DNA from: Rikenellaceae bacterium
Lineage (GTDB): Bacteria > Bacteroidota > Bacteroidia > Bacteroidales > Rikenellaceae
Assembly (NCBI GenBank): GCA_015059735.1
Contig: SUZX01000014.1
Coordinates: forward strand, 1-34,927
Direction of reading: 5' to 3'
Length of the DNA: 34,927 nt
The notes below the pieces were generated by a model. That model saw only the letters and a list, made by a program, of their open reading frames with translations. It was not told the origin of the DNA and ran no database searches. Positions 7,793 through 14,732 of this stretch are shown here, in pieces. The position numbers were made by a program, and so were the translations under genes. Each line of letters opens with the position of its first letter. The stretch's first letter is position 1.

Positions 7793-7829
7793 AAAAAATA
7801 GGCCTGTCAAATTCAAATTTGACAGGCCT
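7793..7829 (-). terminator. Terminator between the S24 gene and the Spy-like gene
   Basis: A 14-bp perfect inverted repeat (7800-7813 with 7816-7829). On the minus strand it is followed by TATTTTTTTA, so it best serves the sigma/Spy side. The plus side also has a T-rich tail, so it may work in both directions. Confidence 0.75.
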
Positions 7830-7882
7830 TGTCTATTTATGCCTCCCCCGCATTAGATAGACATCGTATATAATTGCCTTAA

Positions 7883-8362
7883 TTATCTTTTTTTGTCCAT
7901 CGATGTGGCCGTGTTGCGGTATTTCATGATTTTGCTGGCTTCTTTTGAGATTTTAGAGTCAACATTGTACAATTTCATTACCTGCATCGGCTCGATAACT
8001 TCGGCAAAAATCAAGAGATAACGTTGTTTGATGGCAGAGGTTAGGATGTTGTTGGTCAGACGAGCCGAAACAACTTTCAACGCATTCTCATTGGTGATAT
8101 TGGCCTTTTTGGTACGAGCCTCACGATTCGAAGAGGTTGCTTTTTGAATTTCGCTACGATATTTGCGATAGACCGGAGCAAACTTCTCCATTTGCACATC
8201 GGTAAGCCCTAATTCGGTTTTTAACAACTCTAATCGTGTTTGCATCAGTTGCTCGCGTTTGGCTTTCGCTGCTGCTTTTTTTGCTTCGGACGATTGCTGT
8301 GCAAAGGTGTCGAGGGTAAGCATGGATGTTACAGCCACCAACAAAATAAAGAACTTTCTCAT
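7883..8362 (-). CDS. Spy/LTXXQ-like periplasmic protein downstream of the ECF sigma operon
   Basis: 159 residues. The start at 8362 begins a signal peptide (MRKFFILLVAVTSMLTLDTFAQ) and was preferred over a longer frame. The mature protein is basic and helical, with a run of Lys/Ala/Arg and a LGLTDVQMEKFAPVYRKYRSEI segment like the LT-x-x-Q repeats of Spy/CpxP-type periplasmic chaperones. Proteins of this kind often lie next to ECF sigma and anti-sigma genes in Bacteroidota and are induced by envelope stress (established pattern). It is 90 bases behind the putative anti-sigma gene and may share its transcript. The chaperone role is inferred; similarity is at motif level only. Confidence 0.72.
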   Translation of the reverse strand: MRKFFILLVAVTSMLTLDTFAQQSSEAKKAAAKAKREQLMQTRLELLKTELGLTDVQMEKFAPVYRKYRSEIQKATSSNREARTKKANITNENALKVVSARLTNNILTSAIKQRYLLIFAEVIEPMQVMKLYNVDSKISKEASKIMKYRNTATSMDKKR

Positions 8363-8452
8363 AATGTTAAATGTTAAGTTAAATAAATAGTGTATCAAAT
8401 TCTCATTTAGTATATTAGTCCATGTAATTTATCTTAGAACTAGCATTTGGTA

Positions 8453-8785
8453 TTATATTGGTTGCAAAGTGTTATCCTCTTCTGAATAGTAGTTGCGATC
8501 GACTGAAAGATCGTAGATGATCTCATCCGGTGCGGTCTGCATCTCGCTAATCAGTTGCTCGATCCGAGGTGTAGGATGAAATATTTTGTGGGTTAACTTC
8601 ACGAATCCGAAGATTCCTCCGATTATAACCATCGTTGCTATTGCGCTGATCCAGTGTTTGTGGAGGAAATATGTGCGATGTTGCTCTGTAGGGTGGGCTA
8701 CTTCACGAATCGCTATCTTGGCACGATATTTGGCATGCTCGATGGCTTCCTCGTTAACTTTGTATGGCATTTGTTTCCTATTCAT
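8453..8785 (-). CDS. Single-span membrane protein, putative anti-sigma factor
   Basis: 110 residues. The start at 8785 (MNRKQMPYKV) overlaps the end of the sigma gene by 8 bases, so translation is probably coupled. A cytoplasmic N-terminal helical part (EEAIEHAKYRAKIAIREVAH) precedes one membrane span near residues 44-62, then a short outer-face tail rich in acidic residues. Size, topology and position directly behind an ECF sigma gene suggest an anti-sigma factor or membrane modulator. No zinc-binding ZAS motif (H-x3-C-x2-C) is present, so this would be a non-ZAS type. Function is inferred from context; a later ATG at 8770 is also possible. Confidence 0.65.
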   Translation of the reverse strand: MNRKQMPYKVNEEAIEHAKYRAKIAIREVAHPTEQHRTYFLHKHWISAIATMVIIGGIFGFVKLTHKIFHPTPRIEQLISEMQTAPDEIIYDLSVDRNYYSEEDNTLQPI

Positions 8786-9338
8786 AATCAATCCAATCAA
8801 TTGTACTGACTTGTTCTTTTATCTTTTTTGCCGCATAGTGGTAATTTGTCTTCAATGTTGTGATGCTCTGCCCCGTAACCTGCGAAATCTGCTCGAAAGA
8901 CAACTCATCGTAGTAGCGCATGTTGAAAACCAACCGCTGTTTGGTGGGTAGTGCCAAAACCGCCTTCTGTAATCGCACGATAATCTCATCGGCCGAAGGA
9001 TCCATTTCCTCTTCGAAGGTGGTCAACAACTCCCCTCGAACCGAGTCTATCGAAGAGAATAATCCCTTTTTGCGGTTATTCAACGACTTGATAGCAAGTG
9101 TTGTGGCAATTTTGTATAGCCATGCTGTCAACGATCTTTCGGTGTCTCCTCGAAAGTGGGAGATGGAGAGGAATGCCCGCATGAAAGTCTCTTGCAAGAT
9201 ATCTTCTGTCTCTTCGTGCCGTATGACCACACGACGTATATGCCAATAGAGCCTGTCTCCATATTGCTCAATCAGCCGGTCAAAAGCCTCAACCGTATTA
9301 CTCCGTAGTTGAGCAATCATTTTGATTACATCATCCAT
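8778..9338 (-). CDS. ECF (RpoE-like) RNA polymerase sigma factor
   Basis: 186 residues. Region 2 is clear (AFDRLIEQYGDRLYWHIRRVV, then EDILQETFMRAF, ending in AWLYKIATTLAIKSLNNRKK). Region 4 carries the helix-turn-helix (LPTKQRLVFNMRYYDELSFEQISQVTGQS). It would direct RNA polymerase to an envelope-stress regulon, probably including its own operon with the downstream membrane protein and Spy-like protein. It diverges from panB over a 200-base AT-rich region. Family assignment is secure; the signal it responds to cannot be read from sequence. Confidence 0.92.
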   Translation of the reverse strand: MDDVIKMIAQLRSNTVEAFDRLIEQYGDRLYWHIRRVVIRHEETEDILQETFMRAFLSISHFRGDTERSLTAWLYKIATTLAIKSLNNRKKGLFSSIDSVRGELLTTFEEEMDPSADEIIVRLQKAVLALPTKQRLVFNMRYYDELSFEQISQVTGQSITTLKTNYHYAAKKIKEQVSTIDWIDYE

Positions 9339-9499
9339 TTGCCCGAGTTCATTTTATAAGATCCCTCGCATAGGAAAAGGTTAAAAAAAAATCTGCAACA
9401 AATTTAATTTTTTTTTGCTTATATGTAAAAATCTATGCCGGATGATGGTATATGTCGATAAAATGTAGGTGATAACTTTTCTTTTTGATTTGTAAACTC

Positions 9500-9507
9500 T
9501 ATCTTTG
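9500..9507 (+). promoter_or_regulatory. -7 box of panB
   Basis: TATCTTTG matches TAnnTTTG, 31 bases before the ATG. A T-rich stretch lies at the -33 position without a clean TTTG. Confidence 0.5.
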
Positions 9508-9538
9508 TCGCGTTTACAAAACCCCAAAAACGAAACCA

Positions 9539-10354
9539 ATGTCCGTAGAAAGTGCTGTTCGTGCGGTGACTACCTACCGTTTGACAGAGATGAAACAACG
9601 AGGCGAGAAGATCGCCATGCTTACATCTTATGATTATTCGATGGCCAAAATTGTCGATGCTGCTGGTGTCGATGTGATTTTGGTGGGTGATTCGGCTGCC
9701 AATGTCATGGCCGGATATGAAACAACCCTACCCATTACCTTAGATATGATGATTTACCACGCTCGATCGGTTGTGCGAGCTGTTAATCGGGCCTTAGTTG
9801 TGGTTGATCTTCCTTTCGGAACCTATCAAGGCAACTCGAAAGTGGCCCTCGATTCGGCGATTCGTATTATGAAGGAAACCGAGGCCGATGCTGTGAAGTT
9901 GGAGGGTGGAGAGGAGATTCTCGAATCGGTGCAACGTATTTTATCGGCAGGTATTCCGGTCATGGGACATCTTGGCCTGACTCCTCAATCTATTCATAAG
10001 TTCGGAACTTATGCGGTACGCGCTCAAGAGGTGGCCGAAGCCGAAAAATTGGTTCATGATGCCCACTTATTGAACGAAACAGGATGTTTTGCGGTAGTTC
10101 TTGAAAAGATTCCTGCTGCATTGGCAGCTCGGGTTACCGCTGAACTTTCGATTCCGACCATCGGTATTGGAGCCGGAGGAGCAACAGATGGTCAGGTATT
10201 GGTAATTCATGATATGTTGGGAATAAATAAAGGTTTCTCGCCGCGATTTCTACGTCGTTATGCCGATCTGCATGCGTTGATGACGGGCGCTGTATCTCAA
10301 TATGTTGGAGATGTTAAATCGCGTAATTTCCCCAATGAAAAAGAGCAGTACTGA
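9539..10354 (+). CDS. panB: 3-methyl-2-oxobutanoate hydroxymethyltransferase
   Basis: 271 residues, the usual PanB length. The enzyme transfers a hydroxymethyl group from methylene-tetrahydrofolate to 2-oxoisovalerate, giving ketopantoate, the first step to pantothenate and CoA. Motifs in order: [22 protein letters not shown] with the metal-binding Asp, [33 protein letters not shown] with the catalytic Glu, and TIGIGAG. The start at 9539 ([13 protein letters not shown]) was chosen over a frame opening at 9485, because the earlier frame crosses the -7 box. No other pantothenate genes are beside it, and a strong hairpin separates it from guaB. Confidence 0.93.
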   Translation: MSVESAVRAVTTYRLTEMKQRGEKIAMLTSYDYSMAKIVDAAGVDVILVGDSAANVMAGYETTLPITLDMMIYHARSVVRAVNRALVVVDLPFGTYQGNSKVALDSAIRIMKETEADAVKLEGGEEILESVQRILSAGIPVMGHLGLTPQSIHKFGTYAVRAQEVAEAEKLVHDAHLLNETGCFAVVLEKIPAALAARVTAELSIPTIGIGAGGATDGQVLVIHDMLGINKGFSPRFLRRYADLHALMTGAVSQYVGDVKSRNFPNEKEQY

Positions 10355-10383
10355 TCGTTGGGCTTGTTGAAAGACAGAAATGT

Positions 10384-10420
10384 GAAAGGAGCATCGTTTT
10401 GCGCGATGCTCCTTTCTTGA
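10384..10420 (+). terminator. Terminator of panB
   Basis: A 13-bp perfect stem (10384-10396 with 10404-10416) with a 7-base loop, followed by TTGA. It lies 30 bases after the panB stop. Confidence 0.7.
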
Positions 10421-10482
10421 ATAAATTGTTGAAAAAAAATGTTGAAAAGAGAGTAAAATTAGGTCTTTTCGAAAAAAATGCG

Positions 10483-10490
10483 TATATTTG
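10483..10490 (+). promoter_or_regulatory. -7 box of guaB
   Basis: TATATTTG matches TAnnTTTG, 26 bases before the chosen ATG, and supports the start at 10516 rather than the upstream in-frame codon at 10399. Confidence 0.6.
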
Positions 10491-10515
10491 CGGGCAACAA
10501 AAATCGCGTTCCTTT

Positions 10516-12000
10516 ATGTCATTTATTAATGAAAGGGTACTGCCCGAAGGTTTAACCTTCGATGATGTGCTACTTGTGCCCGCCTATTCGGAAGTGTTGC
10601 CGCGAGAGGTCTCTACCCAGACTCGTTTTTCGCGAAATATTAAACTCAACATCCCCATTGTGTCTGCCGCTATGGACACGGTTACCGAAGCGCCGTTGGC
10701 TATTGCTTTGGCTCGTGAGGGAGGAATCGGTGTGATTCATAAGAATATGTCGATTGCAGAGCAGGCTGCTCAGGTTCGTCGTGTAAAACGTGCCGAGAAC
10801 GGTATGATTTACGATCCGGTAATCATTTTCAAAGAGAATACTGTGGGAGATGCTCTCGCTTTGATGCAAGAAAATAAAATCGGAGGTATTCCAGTGGTTG
10901 ATGCAGATCGCAAATTGATTGGTATCGTGACTAATCGTGACCTGCGTTTCCAAAGCGATATGTCGCGTCGTATTGCCGATGTAATGACCCCGGGCGATCG
11001 CTTGGTGACCACCCATAGTACCGAATTGGCCAATGCCAAAGAGGTTTTACTCAATAGCAAAATCGAAAAACTTCCCGTAGTGGATGACAGCGGTCGTTTG
11101 GTGGGTTTGATTACCTATAAAGATATTACCAAAGTGCAGGATCATCCCAACGCATGTAAAGATGCGAAAGGACGTCTGCGTGTTGCTGCTGGTGTGGGTA
11201 TTACTCCCGATGTGATGGAGCGTGTTGCTGCATTGGTTGCCGAGGATGTCGATGCGGTGGTACTTGATTCGGCTCATGGTCACTCGAAAAATATTGTTTC
11301 GGCCCTTCGCCAGATTAAGTCTGCTTATCCTTCGCTGGATGTTGTAGTTGGCAACATTGCAACGGCTGAGGCGGCTCGTTTCTTGATTGATGCAGGAGCC
11401 GATGGTGTGAAGGTCGGAATCGGTCCGGGCTCGATCTGTACAACGCGTATTATTGCCGGTGTCGGTGTGCCTCAATTGTCGGCGGTGTATGCTGCCTCGT
11501 CGGAGGCAAAGAAATCGGGTATTCCGGTTATTGCCGATGGCGGATTGCGCTATTCGGGAGATATTGTCAAGGCTTTGGCTGCGGGCGGTGATTGTGTTAT
11601 GGTAGGCTCGATGTTCGCTGGAACCGAGGAGGCTCCGGGCGAAACGATTATTTACAATGGCCGTAAATTCAAATCATATCGTGGAATGGGATCGATTGAT
11701 GCCATGAAAGCTGGTTCGGCAGATCGCTATTTCCAAAAAGGTTGTGAGGGTAGCGGCAATATTAACAAACTCGTTCCTGAGGGAATCGTGGCGCGAGTGC
11801 CTTATAAAGGGTTGTTGAGCGAAACGGTTTATCAATTGGTCGGAGGAATCCGATCGGGTATGGGATATTGCGGCGCCGCCACTATTGAGGCATTGCAGCA
11901 GGCCAAATTTATTCGTATAACGGCTTCGGGTATGTCGGAGAGTCATCCGCACGATGTGACAATTACCAGTGAGGCTCCAAACTATTCCAGCGAACGATAA
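10516..12000 (+). CDS. guaB: Inosine-5'-monophosphate dehydrogenase
   Basis: 494 residues, standard length. It oxidises IMP to XMP with NAD+, the committed step to guanine nucleotides. The catalytic loop [10 protein letters not shown] holds the nucleophile C308. Two CBS domains are inserted in the barrel at about 95-150 and 155-210 ([36 protein letters not shown]). VLDSAHGHS and the flap motif [10 protein letters not shown] are present. The start at 10516 ([20 protein letters not shown]) fits the family; the open frame extends upstream to 10399 but crosses the panB terminator and the -7 box. guaA follows after a large terminator hairpin, so the two purine genes are neighbours but not a simple operon. 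Confidence 0.95.
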   Translation: MSFINERVLPEGLTFDDVLLVPAYSEVLPREVSTQTRFSRNIKLNIPIVSAAMDTVTEAPLAIALAREGGIGVIHKNMSIAEQAAQVRRVKRAENGMIYDPVIIFKENTVGDALALMQENKIGGIPVVDADRKLIGIVTNRDLRFQSDMSRRIADVMTPGDRLVTTHSTELANAKEVLLNSKIEKLPVVDDSGRLVGLITYKDITKVQDHPNACKDAKGRLRVAAGVGITPDVMERVAALVAEDVDAVVLDSAHGHSKNIVSALRQIKSAYPSLDVVVGNIATAEAARFLIDAGADGVKVGIGPGSICTTRIIAGVGVPQLSAVYAASSEAKKSGIPVIADGGLRYSGDIVKALAAGGDCVMVGSMFAGTEEAPGETIIYNGRKFKSYRGMGSIDAMKAGSADRYFQKGCEGSGNINKLVPEGIVARVPYKGLLSETVYQLVGGIRSGMGYCGAATIEALQQAKFIRITASGMSESHPHDVTITSEAPNYSSER

Positions 12001-12028
12001 AAAACGGTTTCAATGAAATGAAATGTTA

Positions 12029-12085
12029 CATTCGGCTCACTTTTCCATCGCCTAAGGCGTGGCGATGTGAGCCGAATGCTTTTTT
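12029..12085 (+). terminator. Large terminator hairpin between guaB and guaA
   Basis: A 12-bp perfect outer stem (12029-12040 with 12067-12078) encloses a second stem (12046-12052 with 12061-12067), followed by CTTTTTTAG. guaA starts 43 bases past the stem, and I see no TAnnTTTG box in between. Confidence 0.8.
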
Positions 12086-12120
12086 AGATAAGAAAGTTTT
12101 TATAAAAAGAGATAAAGGTT

Positions 12121-13428
12121 ATGAAACAAGACATGATTGTAATCCTCGACTTGGGAAGCCATGAAAATACCGTGTTGGCTCGCGCCATTCGTGATTTGGG
12201 CGTATATAGTGAGATTTATCCTCACGATATTACCGCTACGGAATTGAAGGCTTTGTCTGGTGTGAAAGGAGTGATTCTCAACGGAGGCCCGATGAATGTG
12301 GTCGATGGTGTGGAGATTGACGTGTTACCCGAAATTTATGAAACGGGACTCCCTATTATTGCTATGGGACACGATAAGGCGCAATGCGCGGTGAAACTTC
12401 CGCAGTTGGGTCACGACATGGAGGAGGCAAAGGCTGCCGTTAAAGATTTCGTTTTTGGCGTTTGCAAAGCCGAGACGAATTGGAATATGAAGAACTTTAT
12501 CGATGACCAAATCGAATTGGTTCGTCGTCAGGTTGGTGATAAAAAAGTATTGTTGGCGCTGTCGGGTGGTGTCGATTCGTCGGTGCTGGCAGCATTGCTT
12601 TTGAAAGCCATTGGCGATAAATTGGTTTGTGTGCATGTGAATCATGGCTTGATGCGTAAGGGTGAGTCGGAGAATGTCATCGAGGTATTCCGTAATCAAC
12701 TTAATGCAAACCTAATTTATGTCGATGCCACCGAGCGTTTCTTGACGAAACTCGAAGGTGTTGAAGATCCGGAGCAGAAACGTAAGATCATCGGCAGCGA
12801 GTTTATCCGTGTCTTCGAAGAGGAGGCTCGTAAACTCAACGGTGTTGATTTCTTGGGACAGGGTACCATTTATCCCGACATCGTTGAGAGTGGAACAAAA
12901 ACCGCTAAAATGGTTAAAAGTCACCATAATGTAGGCGGTCTGCCCGATGATCTGCAATTCGAGTTGGTTGAGCCGTTGCGCCAACTCTTCAAAGACGAAG
13001 TGCGTGCTTGCGGTGTCGAATTGGGATTGCCTTATGATATGGTCTATCGCCAGCCGTTCCCGGGTCCGGGTCTGGGTGTGCGTTGCTTGGGTGCGATTAC
13101 ACGCGATCGTTTGGAGGCTCTGCGTGAGGCTGATGCGATCCTTCGTGAGGAGTTCAAGGTGGCCGGTTTAGATAAGAAGGTTTGGCAATATTTTACGGTT
13201 GTTCCCGATTTCAAATCGGTGGGTGTGCGTAATAATGCCCGTTCATATGATTGGCCGGTGATTATTCGTGCAGTCAATACAATAGATGCCATGACTGCCA
13301 CTATTGAGGAGATTGAGTGGCCTATATTACATAAGATTACCAATCGTATTTTGGCCGAAGTTCCCAATGTTAATCGTGTTTGCTACGATCTCTCCCCGAA
13401 ACCAAGTGCCACCATTGAGTGGGAATAG
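12121..13428 (+). CDS. guaA: GMP synthase with truncated, apparently inactive glutaminase domain
   Basis: 435 residues against roughly 510-525 for typical GuaA. The ATP-pyrophosphatase part is complete: SGGVDSSV at 148-155, FLGQGTIYPDIVESG, KSHHNVGGLPDD. The dimerisation domain is also complete, with PFPGPGLGVR and the usual KPSATIEWE end. It should adenylate XMP and aminate it to GMP. The N-terminal glutamine amidotransferase domain is reduced to about 120 residues. It keeps VILNGGP, but where the G-x-C-x-G nucleophile elbow belongs it reads IIAMGHDKAQ. The segment that normally carries the catalytic His and Glu is missing. It would therefore need free ammonia or a separate glutaminase partner (inference). 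Start ATG 12121; a 12-bp terminator follows the gene. Confidence 0.9.
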   Translation: MKQDMIVILDLGSHENTVLARAIRDLGVYSEIYPHDITATELKALSGVKGVILNGGPMNVVDGVEIDVLPEIYETGLPIIAMGHDKAQCAVKLPQLGHDMEEAKAAVKDFVFGVCKAETNWNMKNFIDDQIELVRRQVGDKKVLLALSGGVDSSVLAALLLKAIGDKLVCVHVNHGLMRKGESENVIEVFRNQLNANLIYVDATERFLTKLEGVEDPEQKRKIIGSEFIRVFEEEARKLNGVDFLGQGTIYPDIVESGTKTAKMVKSHHNVGGLPDDLQFELVEPLRQLFKDEVRACGVELGLPYDMVYRQPFPGPGLGVRCLGAITRDRLEALREADAILREEFKVAGLDKKVWQYFTVVPDFKSVGVRNNARSYDWPVIIRAVNTIDAMTATIEEIEWPILHKITNRILAEVPNVNRVCYDLSPKPSATIEWE

Positions 13429-13436
13429 TTCAATGT

Positions 13437-13472
13437 AAAGTGTCGCGAAATTATCGCGACACTTTCTTTTTT
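13437..13472 (+). terminator. Terminator of guaA
   Basis: A 12-bp perfect stem (13437-13448 with 13454-13465), loop AATTA, followed by CTTTTTT. It lies 8 bases after the guaA stop. Confidence 0.9.
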
Positions 13473-13523
13473 GATGTGGTTTTTTCTTTCGAATTAGCTA
13501 TCTTCGTGTCAAATTTATACTTG

Positions 13524-14018
13524 ATGAAAGATTTTGTAGCAATTGATTTTGAAACTGCGAATGGCAAACGAACGAGTATATGTTCGGTGGGTGTGGTTGT
13601 TGTGCGTAATGGCAAAATTGTTGATACCTTTTATAGCTTGATTCGTCCGCGTCCTAATTTTTACAGCCGATTTACTACCGAAATTCACGGCTTAACTTAT
13701 GAAGATACGGTCGGAGCTCCCGATTTTATGGAAGTATGGTGCGAAATAGCCCCGCGAATTGAGGGTTTACCTTTGGTTGCTCATAACTCTCCTTTTGATG
13801 AGGGTTGTTTGCGAGCAGTCTTTGAGTTGTATGAGATTCCTTATCCGGAGTATCAGTTTTACTGCACTTGCCGTGCTTCCCGACGTGTTTTCGGTAAGCA
13901 GTTGCCCAATCATCAGTTGCATACTGTTGCTGCTGCCTGTGGCTTTGATTTGATGGCGCATCACCATGCGTTGGCAGATGCCGAGGCTTGCGCACATATC
14001 GCCTTAAAGATATTGTAG
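13524..14018 (+). CDS. DEDDh 3'-5' exonuclease, DNA polymerase III epsilon-like
   Basis: 164 residues, a single exonuclease domain. The DEDDh residues are in place: FVAIDFETA at the start, an AHNSPFDEGCL motif near the middle, and HHHALADAEACAH near the end. Such enzymes trim single-stranded DNA or RNA 3' ends in repair, proofreading or RNA turnover. The size fits a stand-alone nuclease rather than a polymerase-bound subunit, but the target cannot be told from sequence. The start at 13524 (MKDFVAIDFE) was chosen because the longer frame from 13419 runs through the guaA terminator. A near-consensus -7 box, TATCTTCG at 13499-13506, lies upstream. Confidence 0.85.
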   Translation: MKDFVAIDFETANGKRTSICSVGVVVVRNGKIVDTFYSLIRPRPNFYSRFTTEIHGLTYEDTVGAPDFMEVWCEIAPRIEGLPLVAHNSPFDEGCLRAVFELYEIPYPEYQFYCTCRASRRVFGKQLPNHQLHTVAAACGFDLMAHHHALADAEACAHIALKIL

Positions 14019-14050
14019 GTTTGTATCGGATGTGTTTTCGAGGAAAATAA

Positions 14051-14125
14051 AGATACGGGATCCGGTCGGATTGTACTAAGGTGACGCATATTATCCTTGC
14101 ACAAACTCGGTTGGATCCCGTATTT
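14051..14125. repeat. Long inverted repeat after the exonuclease gene
   Basis: An 11-bp perfect inverted repeat (14053-14063 with 14113-14123) extends inward by several wobble pairs, leaving a loop of about 35 bases. It lies between convergent genes and lacks a clear T run. Confidence 0.5.
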
Positions 14126-14143
14126 ACGGAGTTAAGTTCTTTG

Positions 14144-14176
14144 TCGGAGTGCGGTTTTTGATTATCCGCACTCCGA
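14144..14176. terminator. Hairpin between convergent genes
   Basis: An 11-bp perfect G/C-rich stem (14144-14154 with 14166-14176) whose loop contains TTTTT. It lies 8 bases past the stop of the minus-strand gene and probably ends that transcript, though no good T tract follows on either strand. Confidence 0.5.
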
Positions 14177-14183
14177 TCCTCAT

Positions 14184-14564
14184 TTAGTCTATTGTGAAGT
14201 TGCTCTCTCCGTAATAATTTGCACTAGCAATTCCCATTGTATAGGTGCCTTGTGCAGGCATGGGCAAAATGGCGAAGGTGGTTACTTCCGGATTAATGGT
14301 TGCTGTTGCTACCGTACGTCCGTAGGCGTCCACGATAACGATCGAAGTCGTACCGATAACCTCGTTGATCTGAACCTCGATACATGCCATCTGATAGTCA
14401 ATCCAACCCTCGGCATACTTGGTCTGCGAACGCATTTGGTCCGGCTGCGCGGGAGTTAAGATGTCAATAAGTTGGATCTCCTCACGAGTTTTGGGGGCAT
14501 CGTCATTACCCGCCCATGCAATAGGCGAAATGAAAAGTGCAAGTAATAAAAGTAATCGTTTCAT
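14184..14564 (-). CDS. Small secreted beta-sandwich protein, DUF3244-like
   Basis: 126 residues. The start at 14564 opens a clear signal peptide (MKRLLLLLALFISPIAWAG), so the protein is exported. The mature part ends in a compact beta-rich domain: EVQINEVIGTTSIVIVDAYGRTVATATINPE, then TYTMGIASANYYGESNFTID. This resembles the DUF3244 family of small Bacteroidota exported proteins, whose role is unknown; the fold also recalls C-terminal secretion-sorting sandwiches. A -7 box (TACCTTTG on the minus strand, 14601-14594) precedes it. The next gene upstream is a TPR lipoprotein regulator, separated by a terminator. A regulatory link between the two is only suggested by position. Confidence 0.7.
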   Translation of the reverse strand: MKRLLLLLALFISPIAWAGNDDAPKTREEIQLIDILTPAQPDQMRSQTKYAEGWIDYQMACIEVQINEVIGTTSIVIVDAYGRTVATATINPEVTTFAILPMPAQGTYTMGIASANYYGESNFTID

Positions 14565-14593
14565 GCTGTTTTTTGTTGTTTGGTTTGCATCGG

Positions 14594-14601
14594 CAAAGGT
14601 A
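14594..14601 (-). promoter_or_regulatory. -7 box of the DUF3244-like gene
   Basis: TACCTTTG on the minus strand, 30 bases before the ATG at 14564. The terminator of the upstream gene occupies the -33 area. Confidence 0.5.
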
Positions 14602-14606
14602 TAACG

Positions 14607-14640
14607 AAAAATGGCAAAAGCGCACCCTTTTGCCATTTTT
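14607..14640 (-). terminator. Terminator of the TPR lipoprotein gene
   Basis: A 13-bp perfect stem (14607-14619 with 14628-14640) with A and T runs built into the arms. It lies 93 bases past the stop of the minus-strand TPR gene. Confidence 0.75.
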
Positions 14641-14732
14641 AGAATCTAATCCACCGCGTTTATATGTATTGATAATCAGTGTGTTACGTTTAACAAAACT
14701 AATCCTTGATTTTGCGGAAAATTAATTTGTTG

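Noticed and set aside
10399..10515. N-terminal extension of guaB by 39 codons
   Set aside because: The extension would cross the panB terminator and the -7 box; the protein family begins at [12 protein letters not shown].
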